From Diphasiastrum complanatum (Eukaryota > Streptophyta > Lycopodiopsida > Lycopodiales > Lycopodiaceae): a DNA stretch of 64,000 nt. Position 1 is the stretch's first letter. Every line of letters starts with the position of its first letter. The position numbers and the translations under genes are program-made. The stretch is from positions 4,770,107 through 4,834,106 of the forward strand of contig CM055098.1 of NCBI GenBank assembly GCA_029204225.1, given 5' to 3'. The notes under the pieces were generated by a model, which saw only the letters and a list, made by a program, of their open reading frames with translations, was not told the origin of the DNA and searched no databases. Below, in pieces: positions 21,871 through 33,808 of this stretch.

Positions 21871-21882
21871 ATTGAGGGAGAG
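21871..21882 (+). other. Polypurine tract of A1
   Basis: ATTGAGGGAGAG directly precedes the 3' LTR start AGTTGAAATAG, the expected place for the plus-strand primer. Confidence 0.75.
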
Positions 21883-22134
21883 AGTTGAAATAGAAATGAT
21901 CGACTTATACAATGTTTTCTTATTTCGACGGCACCACATGCGCTTAGTTCTAGAATTATCGGGCCATCTTTCTTTTATGAGCCCTTTGAGTGCTTTTAAG
22001 CAAATCTATCTTTGTACTTACTGATCAGTTGAATATACAGTTTGTGGAGAGCAATTCGATTGTCTTGTCTTGTTGCACTTGACATTGTGCTGTGGTGATT
22101 GATCCGGTCAGGTGCTTAAACTATTTTCTTAACT
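21883..22134 (+). repeat. 3' LTR of A1
   Basis: 252 bp, about 92% identical to 16173-16424, ends AGTTGA...TTAACT, followed by the AATGT target duplication. Confidence 0.85.
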
Positions 22135-22139
22135 AATGT

Positions 22140-23319
22140 TGGAGATTTATCACGATAAATTCTCATCTTTATTGTGGACCAATGAGTTTGATTTTGTGCC
22201 TGGAGTATTTGAAATAGCTGGATTTGCCAATCTTGCAGTTTAGCTCAAGAATTCTAAAAGAAAAATGAAGCAATCTACAAACCTTGCAAAATACACATGA
22301 GGACGTTACAATCAAGTTGAAGAAGCTCATCTGTAAAGGCTTGTAAAGAACGATTCTACATTATGAGTCCTTACATTACAGGTCCTACCATAATCAACCA
22401 TAAGAACATTCTATAGTGTTCTACCTTATGGGTCCTACCATAATCATTTGTAAGGGAACGTAAAAACTTTCTAAGAGGTTCTACGTTACGGGTCCTAAAG
22501 TTACAGATCCTTCTATTATGGGGTGTAAAGTTGTAAGCCATTCTATTGGACTCAACAACTTACAGGGTAGAAGAATGAACATGAAAATTCTTAAACTGCA
22601 AAAGAACAAGTGTGAAGATAGTTACAAAATGTGTTCCTCTCTCGATGAATTCTTCCAAGCTATTCTTATACACATCTAAACAAGCATGTTACTAATGAAA
22701 CTTACATGAGTTTAAAATGCTTATAAATACAAGCCTGCTTAGTGTAGAGAACGGTGGTCTAAAAGAGGATGATTCATAAGTGAGTAGAAGGTCATCAAGA
22801 GTAGGGGGATAAAGTCCATGCATTGTGTGCCCTCAATATTAAGGAATTAAGCATTAAAACATTGTTTTCTACTATAGGTAGCTAAGCTTGATCTGAGAGA
22901 AATAGTACAGTGCCTGCCAATATGATCTTTCATGTACCCTACCTTAGTTGGTTCAATAAGTGACTATTATTCCAAGAGTCTATAGTGTTCTAATTTTTTT
23001 ACTAGTTTTTAAGTTCTGCACATATAGACTATTATGATTACATGACTAAAGTTCTGGTTTTGATCTGAGTGGGTAAAGGGATTTATGAACTAAGTAATTC
23101 TGCTATGATCTAGAATACTTACAACCACTATGGCAATCTGAGACGCCTCTTTTGTTTGAGTGTTAATAATCTAGTCAAAACATTTTCATTGTAGTGTTAG
23201 AAGATTATTTATTGATTTCACCTTTATTGTGATATCGAAACAATAAAACGTGTTCACTTATATTCTAGCAATTAAGAATACTGGCCATCAAGGAATAATT
23301 AACATAAAACTTGGGCTCT
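22140..23319. other. No gene seen; contains a short imperfect repeat cluster
   Basis: This 1.2 kb separates A1 from the copia relic at 23320-23640. TGTTGGAG at 22137 looks like an LTR start, but I found no matching end with a target duplication. Within 22340-22560 the words TTCTACCTTATGGGTCCTAC and GGTCCTACCATAATCA recur about every 50 bp. No coding sequence is seen. Confidence 0.4.
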
Positions 23320-23640
23320 CGAGGTCTTAGATGCCTCTTGAAAACTTGTTCATTGGATTTTAGAATGTCATCGACATGACTATCACCCACAACTTCTAAG
23401 TACCACTTTGGCCTCTTAGTATCAACATCATCAATAATTTCAGTAGAATCATCAAGATTAGAAAGAGCAGGAATATTGTCAACATCAATAGACTAATTAC
23501 CTTCATCTAGAGAATGTGTTGCTCCATCTCTAAGATCTTGCTCCTCATCTTCAAAGATTACCTTAGGAAGAAGATGCATTGCTTCTTCTTCTTTTTTCCA
23601 CTAGTCCTGTTAGGATTTATTAGTTGGGGCTAGTCCCCAT
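23320..23640 (-). pseudogene. Ty1/copia relic: linker between integrase and RT
   Basis: On the minus strand an acidic stretch (KVIFEDEEQDL, NIPALSNLDD) leads into KRPKWYLEVVGD and PREPKFYVNYSLMASIL, the usual copia linker that ends near the RT start. It has a stop (GN*SID) and ends at 23280. It fits upstream of the RT piece at 15885-16167 on the same strand, so the two are probably one old element, split by A1 and other DNA. Confidence 0.6.
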
Positions 23641-25379
23641 AAGCATATGCACACTTAACTTTGGCTTTACCATATGCACACTTAACTCTATATAACATTT
23701 GTTAAAAAATTATTATCAAGATCATTTTGTTGCACAAAAACCGTTCATGGCTTCTATCGGTGGTTATTTACTATTAATTAAGTAAAGATCAAGAGCATTG
23801 ATGAAATGATTGATTATAAGGGGTGTGAGAGTGAGGGATCTAGTGCATCTTGCTTAGGGCACGTTTCCATATCTCCCTTTTATTTACCCTTGTAGAATGA
23901 CATAAGGTATTTCAAAGTAGGTTACAAATGCATGGCAATGCAGATGAACATCAGCCACCTCAACCCGTTCTAATCAACTCTTGGGCTCACTCCACACATG
24001 ATCCTAGGCATAATTGTAGCATGAACCAACTTCAGCTTTGTAGGCAATCTAACCTCGATTCACTTTTTTTCAAGGCAATCCCAAAGGTTGCAAATACATA
24101 GATGGATATCAAATAGCAAGCCCAATGCAGTTTCCATACCTTCCACTTCTTGATCACACTTTCATATTATCTCAAACAATATCTCTTCGAGAACCGGGCG
24201 ATCGCGACGGGAACGGTGATGGCAGGTAGAGAAAAAAGCAAAATCTTCGAGAGGTTTATTGGTTACACAGAACATTATACGACTTTTGTTGTGGTGAATA
24301 ATACTCTACGCAGATCTAATAGCAAATCACTATCTCCATATCTTTGCAGTGTTCACTACTATTGACGCTCCTTTTGTGTTACATCAACGGCAGCTAGCCT
24401 GGAGCAGCTAGAGACCAACTGCTTGCCAACACAATATAGATACACTGGTGACTGTAGTGTGGACAATAAATACAATGTATGAACACTACAAAAGTCGGGG
24501 TCTGTTTTGGATTACCCTAGACTGTTTGGTAGCTCAAGTACTTTCACATCAGTGCTAGTTGCTGAGACTGGTCAGCGGTTACCGTAGACAGGTGCCGTAG
24601 AAGCAAAAATTCCAATATTTTCATTTTTCAAGATAGCTCCGGATTTTATCAGAGATGGGTATTGCAGCCGTATTGCTCATCTATCTACCTGCAATTCGCT
24701 TTTTATACAATATAGCTACAAAAGTGTCCAGCTGCGTTTATGTACACCGTCAGTGGCGAATCGCGATGTAGCAGCAATCAGCCGCTGTGTCACAACTCAC
24801 AAGTAACAACGTGCTGCTCACCGTGGTCCGTGCGACGTATGATCTATAGTAGTATATACTATAGACTACGACTGCGATTCGCGAGGGACAAAGAGACGGC
24901 AAGCAAGCCAAGCAAGGTAGAAGGATGGTTGACTTAATGACACTTTTCAATGGCGAAATAGTACTCTCTTACTGTTATTCAATATAGACAGAGGACAGCG
25001 CATGCTACACTCGTCAGAATTACGAAAAATGGGTACAAGTTACAACGCCATGGCCCACGGCTGTAGGCTGTAGCTTTTCCCCCTTACATTCTAATTTCTA
25101 AGTTCTATTATCTAATCTCTCGCGTTCACGTCAGTGTTGTGGAAATCTTTTTTGGGTTCTCCTCCAAAAACCTGTATTTCATGAACTCTTTCGATTTTCT
25201 GAAGGATGACCTTCAATACATGCCGGTTATACATTATTTTATGACCTCAAAAAACTTGCAAGTTGCAATTTTTTTAACATGCCAATTTTTGACAAAAGTT
25301 ATCGATTTCATTCCTGAACTTTGCCGACTTTCCCGAACACTGCTATCGCACAAATTTTAACCCGCCCACTAAACTCTAG
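23641..25379. other. No gene seen; one imperfect inverted repeat at about 24750-24890
   Basis: No credible coding sequence. GCGAATCGC at 24754 and GCGATTCGC at about 24871 are complementary and bracket a central hairpin (CTATAGTA and TACTATAG with a five-base loop) at about 24842-24862. This could be a small MITE-like hairpin, but no target duplication is clear. Confidence 0.35.
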
Positions 25380-25700
25380 AGAGAGAGAGGAGACTGTGTC
25401 AACAAATGTTAAACAAGTCCCTAAATATGGCTGTAGCCTGCCTAACTTACATTTTCGTTTCTCACCCTCTGAAATACCCACAATCCCTTTAGGGAGACTG
25501 AATCAAACGCTGAGCAAGTCCTCAAATATTGCTGTAGCTCTAGCCTCTAAGTTTGCCCATCTTACATTCTAATCTCTCACCTTCTCTGAAATACCCACAA
25601 TTCACCTGATAGCCTATCTAGAGGGAGACAGACTAAGACAGTGTCAAAGCTGAGCAAGTCCTTAAATATGGCAATTATCAATGCGTAGCCTAGCTGTGAG
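25380..25700. repeat. Degenerate tandem repeat, about three copies of 105-140 bp
   Basis: Each copy has GAGAC...GTC, then GCAAGTCCT(C/T)AAATAT(G/T)GC, then CTTACATTCTAATCTCTCACC and GAAATACCCACAAT. Core words start near 25411, 25517 and 25657; the last copy is partial. Confidence 0.6.
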
Positions 25701-27479
25701 CTACTGCCTGTTTGTGAGTCTGGATCCAGACTCTGGAGTCTGGCCTCTGTGACATGCAGTCACTCTGCTGGCACAAAGTTCAAATCCATCTCGCAAAATG
25801 CTTCTGCATCTGGAGTATTTTAATTGTTGAGCGATGAACACCTCAGATACATCATCATACATCACGCCTACAATTTAGGCTCTCTCCTATACTCTGCAAC
25901 TTTTTTTTCTTGAACTCCGTGCATATTTCAGATAACCTTTATGCCCATACTTGGAGAAGTCTGAGTCAGAATCTACAGCATCTCCTATGGCATATAACAG
26001 TGCAATAAGGATCGTCAAAAAAAAATTGTTCGCCTCTCTCACAATCAATTTCGATTTAAAAAAACATCAATGATCATCTCGATGTTCTTGTATCTACTCC
26101 CTCCATCAGCACTATAAAATATACATAGTTATACTAAACTATCATTTCTTTGTCTCCAGAAATTCATGAAGAAATAAATGGAGGAATAGATGTGTATATC
26201 ATATTCCTCTGTTTGTCTCCTGCCGTTTAAGGCCCGTCTCCTGAATGCTATCTGACAGTGCATAGTAGAACTACTATACATGCAAGGGCTGGACAGAATA
26301 CAATTGACTTATGCATCGTTTTTATATATTTCAAGCAAAATTATTTGTTCCTTCAAAAACGTCTAGCAATCTGATCTTGTCTGTGCTATGAGTACATGAT
26401 TTCAGTAATTTCCTGAAGTGTAAGGACTCAAATGTGTTGGAAGGGGGACCCAGTTCATCATGAACTATTTGGAGCGCAATGTAGTTTATAAATGTTGATG
26501 GATCTTGGCATGAATATAGCTAGTACATTCCACTTGGGTTGTGTTTTCTATCTCGCCTTAATTTTTCTTATTTGTACTTTATTAAGATGTACAAAAGCGT
26601 AGTCTATACATGTTGATGGATCTTTGAACTTCATCTTTGCATGAAAACAGCTAGTCTATTCCATTTTGCTGTGTTTTATATCTTGCATTAACTTTTCTTG
26701 TCTTGTCTTTATTAAAATCAACAAAAGCCAAGGTCATATGCAAAAAAGACAGCTGTCTATCTTTTATTTCTCTTGTACCTCCTTATTTTGGGGCTTTGAG
26801 TGTAGTTCAACTCCAATCTCCAAGGAAAAAAAAGGAGTCCCTCACCAACATGCTATTTATTGTTGAGCTAATAATATGTATGTATTAAGCCTAATTGGTG
26901 CTCAAAGACTTTTGGTCTATCCACTAATGTCCATATAAATTGATAGCTAATGTTGGAATGATACATACAATATATGATGAATGATCCACATGACACGTGC
27001 ATAGCTATATGTGAGTACTTTGGGATACATACACATCTCATCAATAATGGCCTAGTTGAAGAACATGCACTTTCTATTACATGTCGGCTTGTTTTTTCCT
27101 TGTCTGAAAGAACTTTTTTATTACACTCTTGTGCATGGACACATATGAACTATGCTTCTTCTAATGGTTCTTTTTATGTGGACATTATTCTTCTCTATAA
27201 TCTTAAGTTTGTTGGTTGAGTGCACTTAGCATGTCAACACACACAAGCTTAGCAAGTTCGATGTTCTTGAGTAACAAAACTTTTCTTGGATCACCACATC
27301 AAGTCAATAGGATAAAAATAATAGAATTTGCAATCAATGCATAGGCTTGATGCAAACCTCTACATTTAAGGGCTATTTTGGATTATCCTAAATTGGACCC
27401 GTTGGGTCTTCAAGAATTTGATCTCCATACATGTTAGGCCATAATGCACCTACTTTTATATACCATGTATTGCTTAAGT
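25701..27479. other. No gene seen apart from a tandem duplication
   Basis: AT-rich noncoding DNA. A direct duplication of about 118 bp is listed separately at 26493-26735. Confidence 0.4.
26493..26735. repeat. Tandem duplication of about 118 bp
   Basis: TGTTGATGGATCTT...ACAAAAGC starts at 26493 and again at 26611, with a small insertion in the second copy. Shared words include GCTAGT(A/C)(C/T)ATTCCA and TTTATTAA. Confidence 0.7.
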
Positions 27480-28530
27480 CTCTATTCTAACTCATATATA
27501 ATAGTTGGACAAAGCATTAAACCATTATCAAGAAGTAGAAATTTTGTGGATTAAATCACCTTAAGTAAAATCTAATCCATAGATCGTGTTTTTTGACATT
27601 TATCTTCTACACTATCGTAAACAATTTTATAACATTTCTTTTTACCTTGTACACCATTTTATAGTATCTAATATATCTATCATGTTCAATTAAGTTCACA
27701 ATTTACACTATAGATCATTTTATAAAATATATCTACGAGTAAACTCACATTGTGTTTACATGTGAATCTTAATTCCCTAGTAATGTCATTTTGATCATTT
27801 GTTGTATTGTGGCAAACATCGTGCATTGCCTAAAGAAACATCAATATTTAACAATACATAATAGTTTACAATGCCCTAAGGGGCATAGAACATACATTTT
27901 TATAAATTCTATGTCATCCACAATTGGGCAAAGGAGAAAATTGTGATCAAGAAGTCAAAAATTTGTGAATCAAATCACCTTGAAGTAGACATAATTACAT
28001 GGATTGTGTTTGATGACATTCATCTAAATTTACATTCGTAGATTTTTCAAAAACATTAATTAAAATTGAGCTCACATTGTGCTCGCACGTGGGTCTTACA
28101 TCCATAGTGACATTATTTTGATCATTTGTTGTGCTTTGACAATCATTATCTTTCATGCCTAAGGAGACATCAATATTTTACTCTAGATAATGCACTGATG
28201 TCTATGGGGCATCATAGTATTCTAGGTTATATAGAGTTGGGCAAAGGAGCAAGTCATGGTATGATTTATAAATATAACTGTGGATTAAATGACATTAAAG
28301 TAAAATTTACTACATGGATTGTGTTTGATGCCATTTGTACCTATTACATTTCATAGACATTTACCTAAAATTTTCACAATTAATCACACATCTTGTTTGA
28401 CATGGGTCTTAAGTCCCTACTGACATTATTTTGATCATTTGTTGTGTTGTGGGAAACATTAATCTTCATGATATGTATGCCATCTTATGCTTGAAAACCA
28501 TTGATACTTTACTCTACATAATTTGAATAA
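27480..28530. repeat. Degenerate tandem array, three copies of about 310-330 bp
   Basis: The anchor TTTTGATCATTTGTTGT occurs at about 27789, 28118 and 28428. Each copy also has a TGGGCAAAG or GGACAAAG start, ATCACCTT/GACATTAAAG, a GATTGTGTTTGATG(A/C)CATT box, and AAAC/GACATCAATATTT near its end. Divergence is high, so the array is old. No ORF follows the periodicity. Confidence 0.65.
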
Positions 28531-30953
28531 AAGTGTGACATTAGAAATAATATAGCTTGTGGCAAGCTACACCTTAATCTAGTGGTGAGGTTAGTTCACT
28601 CATTCCATATAAGTGGTCAACCTTATGTTTGACATTAGAGTGATAAATGGGAGTTTCCACCATGCTCCATTTTTTCTTTCTGATTTAGGATAATAGAAAC
28701 TCAAGCACTTTATTGACCAAGTAATTTTTTTGATTAACATCTGCTTAGGGTTTGAATTAATAAAAGAAAGAAGCAAAAATTTTATAAGCAGTATAAGAAA
28801 CTGAATCACATTCCAATCTTTTTATTTGAGATCTTTGAATAAGATCTGATCTAGTTCGTGCCACATGAAACACCAAAATCTACCAGTTATAGTGTTTGTT
28901 TCCAAAATCAATACCAGTTATGGGGTACACATGCTAATTCTCAACATATATGCTTTACTTGTCATGCATAAACAGAGCTTGCGTCTCACTCAAGATATGA
29001 AGAATTCAATAATTGTCCTAGCCACAATATTCCAAGCATGCATGAACTTTGTTATATCAGAGAATGGGAACTAGGCACATGAAAATCATTCTACAAGATT
29101 TAAAGTGAATGCATAGTACATGCATCAATACTTTATGGAAATTTTTTGGAAACTACACTCTAAAGTTGCTAAAATTCCAAGCAATCAACATGCTCAATAC
29201 TCGACCTTTTCACATGTCGTAAGTTGCAGACACGAGGGAGTTGGTACTTACAATCCGCCTCCCACATCAACATTGACAGTATGGCCCACATGTGCAAGTA
29301 GGAAACGTGCAAAAAAATTGTATGAGGGTGCATTTTCAGGAAGGAAAAAATCTAAAAGTCACCATGAATCAATGCATGGCCTGGATAAAAGGCTAACAAC
29401 ATATTCCTTATTGTCAATAGACTCTGACTATGATGTCTATTAGTCATACTTGGAGCAGCATATCAAGAACTAACCCAAAAAATGAGCTCTTACATGACAA
29501 ATAATGTGGAGGTGCTTGCTATATATAGTGTAGGCGGAAGCATGCGTAGTGCTGATGCAGGATCTAGATCAACTAACATGAATCATAGACAACACAACAA
29601 TCAATTGAATGCATGCAATGCAAAAATGTTGGAAGAACAAAATATCTTTTGTATTTCCTTTTCTTAGAGTGAGTCAACAGTGCGATGCCAAGTAGCACCC
29701 CGAAGCTCCTCTTACACTTCTCTCTTCTAAGTTTTCTATTAGTGCTCTGCCTCTCTCTTTTTTTATCTATGTTCTCATACAAATATTCCGCCATGGGAAT
29801 TAAAAGATGACTTAGGTAATCATTACAAGAAAGGTTTACATTAAATTACCAGCTAACTACGTATTAACTCTTGTAACGTTGCCTATGGCTGATCGTGACA
29901 TTTTGCATCTCACAATTGCCAAGTTTCAAATTCGATAATTCAAATTACTCGACAGTCCATTGTTTGATAGTTCGACTCCCAATCAACTTCTTGTTGACAG
30001 TCATGTGAGTATTTCATTGTGTGTCGATGGTGTGTCTCAAACTATCGGTCGTTCAAGAATTGCATTGAAAAATGTTGGTTGAGTTCACCATTTCCAACAT
30101 ACGGGCTTTAGCTATGGATTTGGTCACCTTCATGCCTCAAACATGCTGCCAAAATAGCTTTAACCTTTGTCAACAACACATCCACCAAGCCTCAAATCTA
30201 GAGAGTTTTGCACCCTGTGACAAAAAAATCCTCAAGAAAATGTGTTTTGCATGATTTTCAAGCTCGCTTTCATCTATTAATCATGACAAATTTACTACTG
30301 ATCCTTGCAATCAATTCTTAGTCTCAAAATCATCCTGCTGGTGTCTACAATAGCTGCAGATAGTCTTAGAACACTCCACCCCATCTAAATCATGTTTTTA
30401 GACCAAAAATTCATGATTTTTGCCCAAAACCTCTTATTTTGCCAATCTATTTATGACTCAATCTCACATGTAGTTTATCAAAACCTATGCTAATGCAAAA
30501 TCGACCTCCTTATTGCATTCAATCCTCTAAGAATAGCAATTATCAGTTCTAAGCATCATTTCTTAACAAAAATCATGAATTTTCACTCAAAATCATAAGA
30601 TTTCCATTTGTATATGCAGAACTTTGACATGCAATCACCACACCCTATCAGACCCCTTGGAGACATGTCTTATCCTTTCCTAGAATCCATTAGATATTGC
30701 CTCGACTAAACACCAAGCTAGCAACGAGTTTATTTCAATAGGATGATAAACTATCAGATGAATCCTTACAAGTGTCAAGAGCTTGAACTATTCCTAAGTT
30801 ATAGATTTACAAGCAAAAAGGACTTCAAATATCTCATGCCTAGAGATAAGTTCCTCCACAAGAACATGGAGTAGCAAAGAATTACTATTTTATTCCTAAC
30901 TAATGGAATAGCAACATAGACCTCCAACTTTCCTTCCAGCCGCAAGCCTTGCT
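28531..30953. other. No convincing gene
   Basis: Noncoding-looking DNA. An ORF of 107 codons at 29120-29443 has no recognisable domain and is not supported by neighbours. 29930-30060 has several TCGA/GTCGA words. Confidence 0.4.
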
Positions 30954-31260
30954 TTGATACGACTGTAAAGATCTCCCTAAGATCAAGCTTACAAACACAC
31001 TAAAAGGAAACTATGGAGCAAAAACACCCAACCAAGTACAAGCCAATGATCAAACTCCAAAGGCTTCACCTCCGAGACATAGTATGTGAATGCAAGAGAA
31101 GAGAGAAAATCGATAGCTAGAAATGTCAACTAGAAAGTGTATAGAGGCAAGCTCCTATAGGTACACATAGCCTCCAGGGGTCTATGCATTATGACATGCA
31201 TGCACAAGGTCACCTCTATAGGTAGGACATTCCATAATAGAGCATAATTTAATGGTATGA
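30954..31260 (-). repeat. Chromovirus-like LTR fragment with primer site
   Basis: TGTAAAGATCTCCCTAAGAT at 30969 and GGAGCAAAAACACCCAACCA downstream resemble the LTR of the element at 11990-15501. On the minus strand the LTR end TTTACA is followed by a primer-site-like TCGTATCAAAGC. The far end of the LTR is unclear and I found no interior genes to its left. Confidence 0.5.
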
Positions 31261-31299
31261 GACTTTTGATATCGATTCATTCATGTAATGTGTTCTTTT

Positions 31300-32119
31300 T
31301 GTGAAAAATGCAAAAATAAGCTTGGTAGAGGCCAAAAATCATGTATATAGGATGATTACACATGTGTGGAGCCTGTTCCCACGTGTGAAAATAGTTTACT
31401 TGTCATGTACCATAATCATATAGGTCGTACATATGATTTAATTCAAGTTCTAGTGACTAAAAAGGCCAAAAACTAGTTTCTAGACATATGACACATGGCA
31501 TCAATCTATTGATTGCATGAGCCACATCCTTTGGTTAGGTGTCATATCACATGTGTAGAGGACAGCTCACATGTGTGGAATAAGCTGAAGTAGGAAAATT
31601 TGGCTTCTAGAAGATTTCCAAGTAGATCTCCATATAGAAGGAAAATGGACCAAAAGTGCTCAAAATAGAAGGTTTTGTCCAAGTGTCAGTTTTGCATCAT
31701 GAATCATCATATGACAAAGCACCTTCACACATGTGGGATCAGAGGGATGATCAATACCACGAGATCTCACTTATTGTATATATATAGCCACATTTGGCCA
31801 TAATCAATGTGAGACACCAATCTTGGTTTTGGAAGCAATTTTGAGTGATTCTCTCCATTTGTCAACATTTGTTTTGATTGTTTTGAGGCTCTATCAATGT
31901 GTACTTGATTTTCAGGTTGGAGCCTGTACTCAGACAGTTTTTCACACGTGTGAAACCATAAAGTACACCTACCTTCAATTAATGATTGTTCTTGTTAGGA
32001 TTTTGTGTTTAGAATTGATCTAGATTGATCTTAATCTCAAGTAGATTGATAGATCAAGTAATCTGACAACCAATCCCTCTTGAGGATCCACTCTTGGTCC
32101 TTTTTGTACTTTTTGCACA
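31300..32119 (+). repeat. 5' LTR with TATA box and E-box/G-box cluster
   Basis: It runs from TGTGAAAAATG to TTTTTGCACA. A TATA stretch (GTATATATATAG) lies near 31776. CACATGTG occurs at 31359, 31548, 31568 and 31728 and CACGTG at 31380 and 31945. These are plant bHLH/bZIP site types and could drive transcription. Confidence 0.85.
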
Positions 32120-32132
32120 TGGTATCAGAGCC
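32120..32132 (+). other. Primer binding site, initiator tRNA-Met type
   Basis: TGGTATCAGAGCC directly follows the LTR end CA. Confidence 0.9.
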
Positions 32133-33116
32133 TAGTACAAGAGGTTTTGTTGAAATTGATAGGGTTAATCCAAATCAAAGCCAAAATTAGTAGTTTTTTT
32201 GGAAACTAGTCAAATTGTGTGTAGCAAGTTGGATTTGATAGCTATCCTCAAAATTTTTGGTCCAGATCTTGTTGTGGGATGTAGGAACCCTTTTCACACG
32301 TGTGAGGCCGTACATCTCCGGTTTTGACTGAGAAATTTCAAAAATTTGTAGAATTTGACTCACATACACAATTTGAGTGATTTTTGGTGCAAAATCAAGC
32401 ATGTTCTATAGTAAATCTAATCCCTTGATTAGTTCTTGGATTAGATTAGCCAAAAAACTAAAATTGAAGCTTGAAATAGGTTCATTAATTGATCTTCTCT
32501 GAATTTTTGAGTGTATGTTGAAGTTAAGAGAGATTTTGCTAAAGATCATAGATTAAGGAGTGATATCCAAGGTGAGAGGATGAAATCCATTGTACCATCA
32601 CTCTAGATTTGTCCAAGAGTGATAGGGTCAAGTTTAGAAGCATAAATTTGCTAGAAAACATCCTTGGATCTGTCCTCCAAGTGAAACCTTTGAGAGTTTC
32701 TAGTGCATATAGAGCATCTATGCAAATCTTTTGTAGAATTTGACATAGGTTGGCTTAAATTGAGTTCTAGAAAAGAGATTGAGATCCAAGTCACATTGTT
32801 CAATCCTACTCAATTTGTTTGAGTGATTGTAAGGTTTGAAAAGAGTCATTAAGGTGTCTATGGCAAATGTGTAGAGAGAGATCCAATTTTCTAAAAGTTC
32901 CTTCCTTTGTAGAGGGCAAGATCTAGAAGCTCATTTTGCGTTGTTATTGGTGGAGAATTTGTCTTCTCCTAGGTGATCAAATCTTTCTAAGTGGCATTAG
33001 CTCTTTGAAGCACAATATCTTAGTGAGAAAAATCACAACTTTTGATTTTGAATTTCATTCTCGTCAGCCTAGAGAAAGTCTCTAAGAAACTTGGCTCGAA
33101 GTATGATTCCCTCTGA

Positions 33117-33464
33117 GCAGACCTAATTCAGAAAGATGCAAAACTGGAGGAAATCAAGGTTGAGAGCGAAGAGCTTGAAGCAGCCCAAGCAGAGCTGAGT
33201 AGAAAAGATGTAGCCCTTGAAGAAGCAATAAGAAGACAGGATGCTACGCTGGAAGTATTGAAAGAAATGCAAGAGCAGTCCAATGCTTTTGAAAATGAAA
33301 ATCTATTACTCAAAATTCAGATCCTACAGGCTTCTTTGCAGGAGGAAAGACACATACAAGCTACTTTGCAAAGTAGTAATGAGGTGCTGAGTGACAAACT
33401 CAGCAAACACTTTGTTATTATAGCATGCATAGTCTTGCCAATTTGGATGAGACTGACTCTCTAG
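33117..33464 (+). pseudogene. Coiled-coil fragment inside the pol-less copia-type element
   Basis: After a TGA at 33114 the frame is open for about 115 codons with no ATG until 33258. It is almost all charged heptad-like sequence (KLEEIKVESEELEAAQAEL, LEVLKEMQEQ, SLQEERHIQATLQ). Coiled coils occur in some plant copia Gag proteins, which fits its place, but no zinc knuckle or other Gag mark follows. It could also be captured host sequence. A second open stretch to 33685 in another frame is unrecognised. Confidence 0.4.
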
Positions 33465-33808
33465 ATCATAGTAACATGATGTTAGATCTTTGTGATCCTA
33501 ATAAATCAAAAAGAAATCTTTATTTTCTCATGGAGAAGCATGCACATGAAGAAGGAGCAAGCCTCAAAGTCAAGCATCTACATGAAATTTGGAAGGAATC
33601 AATTTTGGAGGTGCTAGGATGGTGCAAAGCTCTCAAGTTCATCAAAGATGTCAACATCAAAGAAGCACTGTCATGGATATGGTGATTTCAGATCAACATC
33701 AAGCTCATTGGCTAATCTTCACACCTTTTGAACCAGCAAAGACCAATTCAGCACATGGAGTCAAGTTCAAGATCATCATGTTTTACATCAAGCTAGATTT
33801 TTGAGGAG

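Larger units (their letters stand above)
16173..22134 (+). mobile_element. Ty1/copia element A1, complete length, with an internal inversion
   Basis: Two 252-bp LTRs with about 20 differences (92% identity) and a 5-bp target duplication bound a 5.96-kb element. The order is LTR, primer site, a 1.2-kb leader, gag with zinc knuckle, protease, GAG_pre-integrase, integrase start, an inverted block (rest of integrase, most of RT), RT end, RNase H, purine tract, LTR. The integrase-before-RT order marks it as Ty1/copia. Outside the inverted block the coding region has three in-frame stops and one frameshift. Inside it, none. A truncated relative (A2) lies at about 38570-41090. Confidence 0.9.

Noticed and set aside
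22137-23270. Solo LTR starting TGTTGGAG
   Set aside because: A CA end can be chosen at 23270, but the flanks (GATAA and ATTAA) do not match and no second copy is in the window.
24150-24365. 71-codon ORF and other ORFs of 60-90 codons in 23.6-31 kb
   Set aside because: Length and composition are those of random open stretches in AT-rich DNA.
29120-29443. 107-codon ORF
   Set aside because: No recognisable domain, no supporting neighbour, and a length expected by chance in a window of this size.
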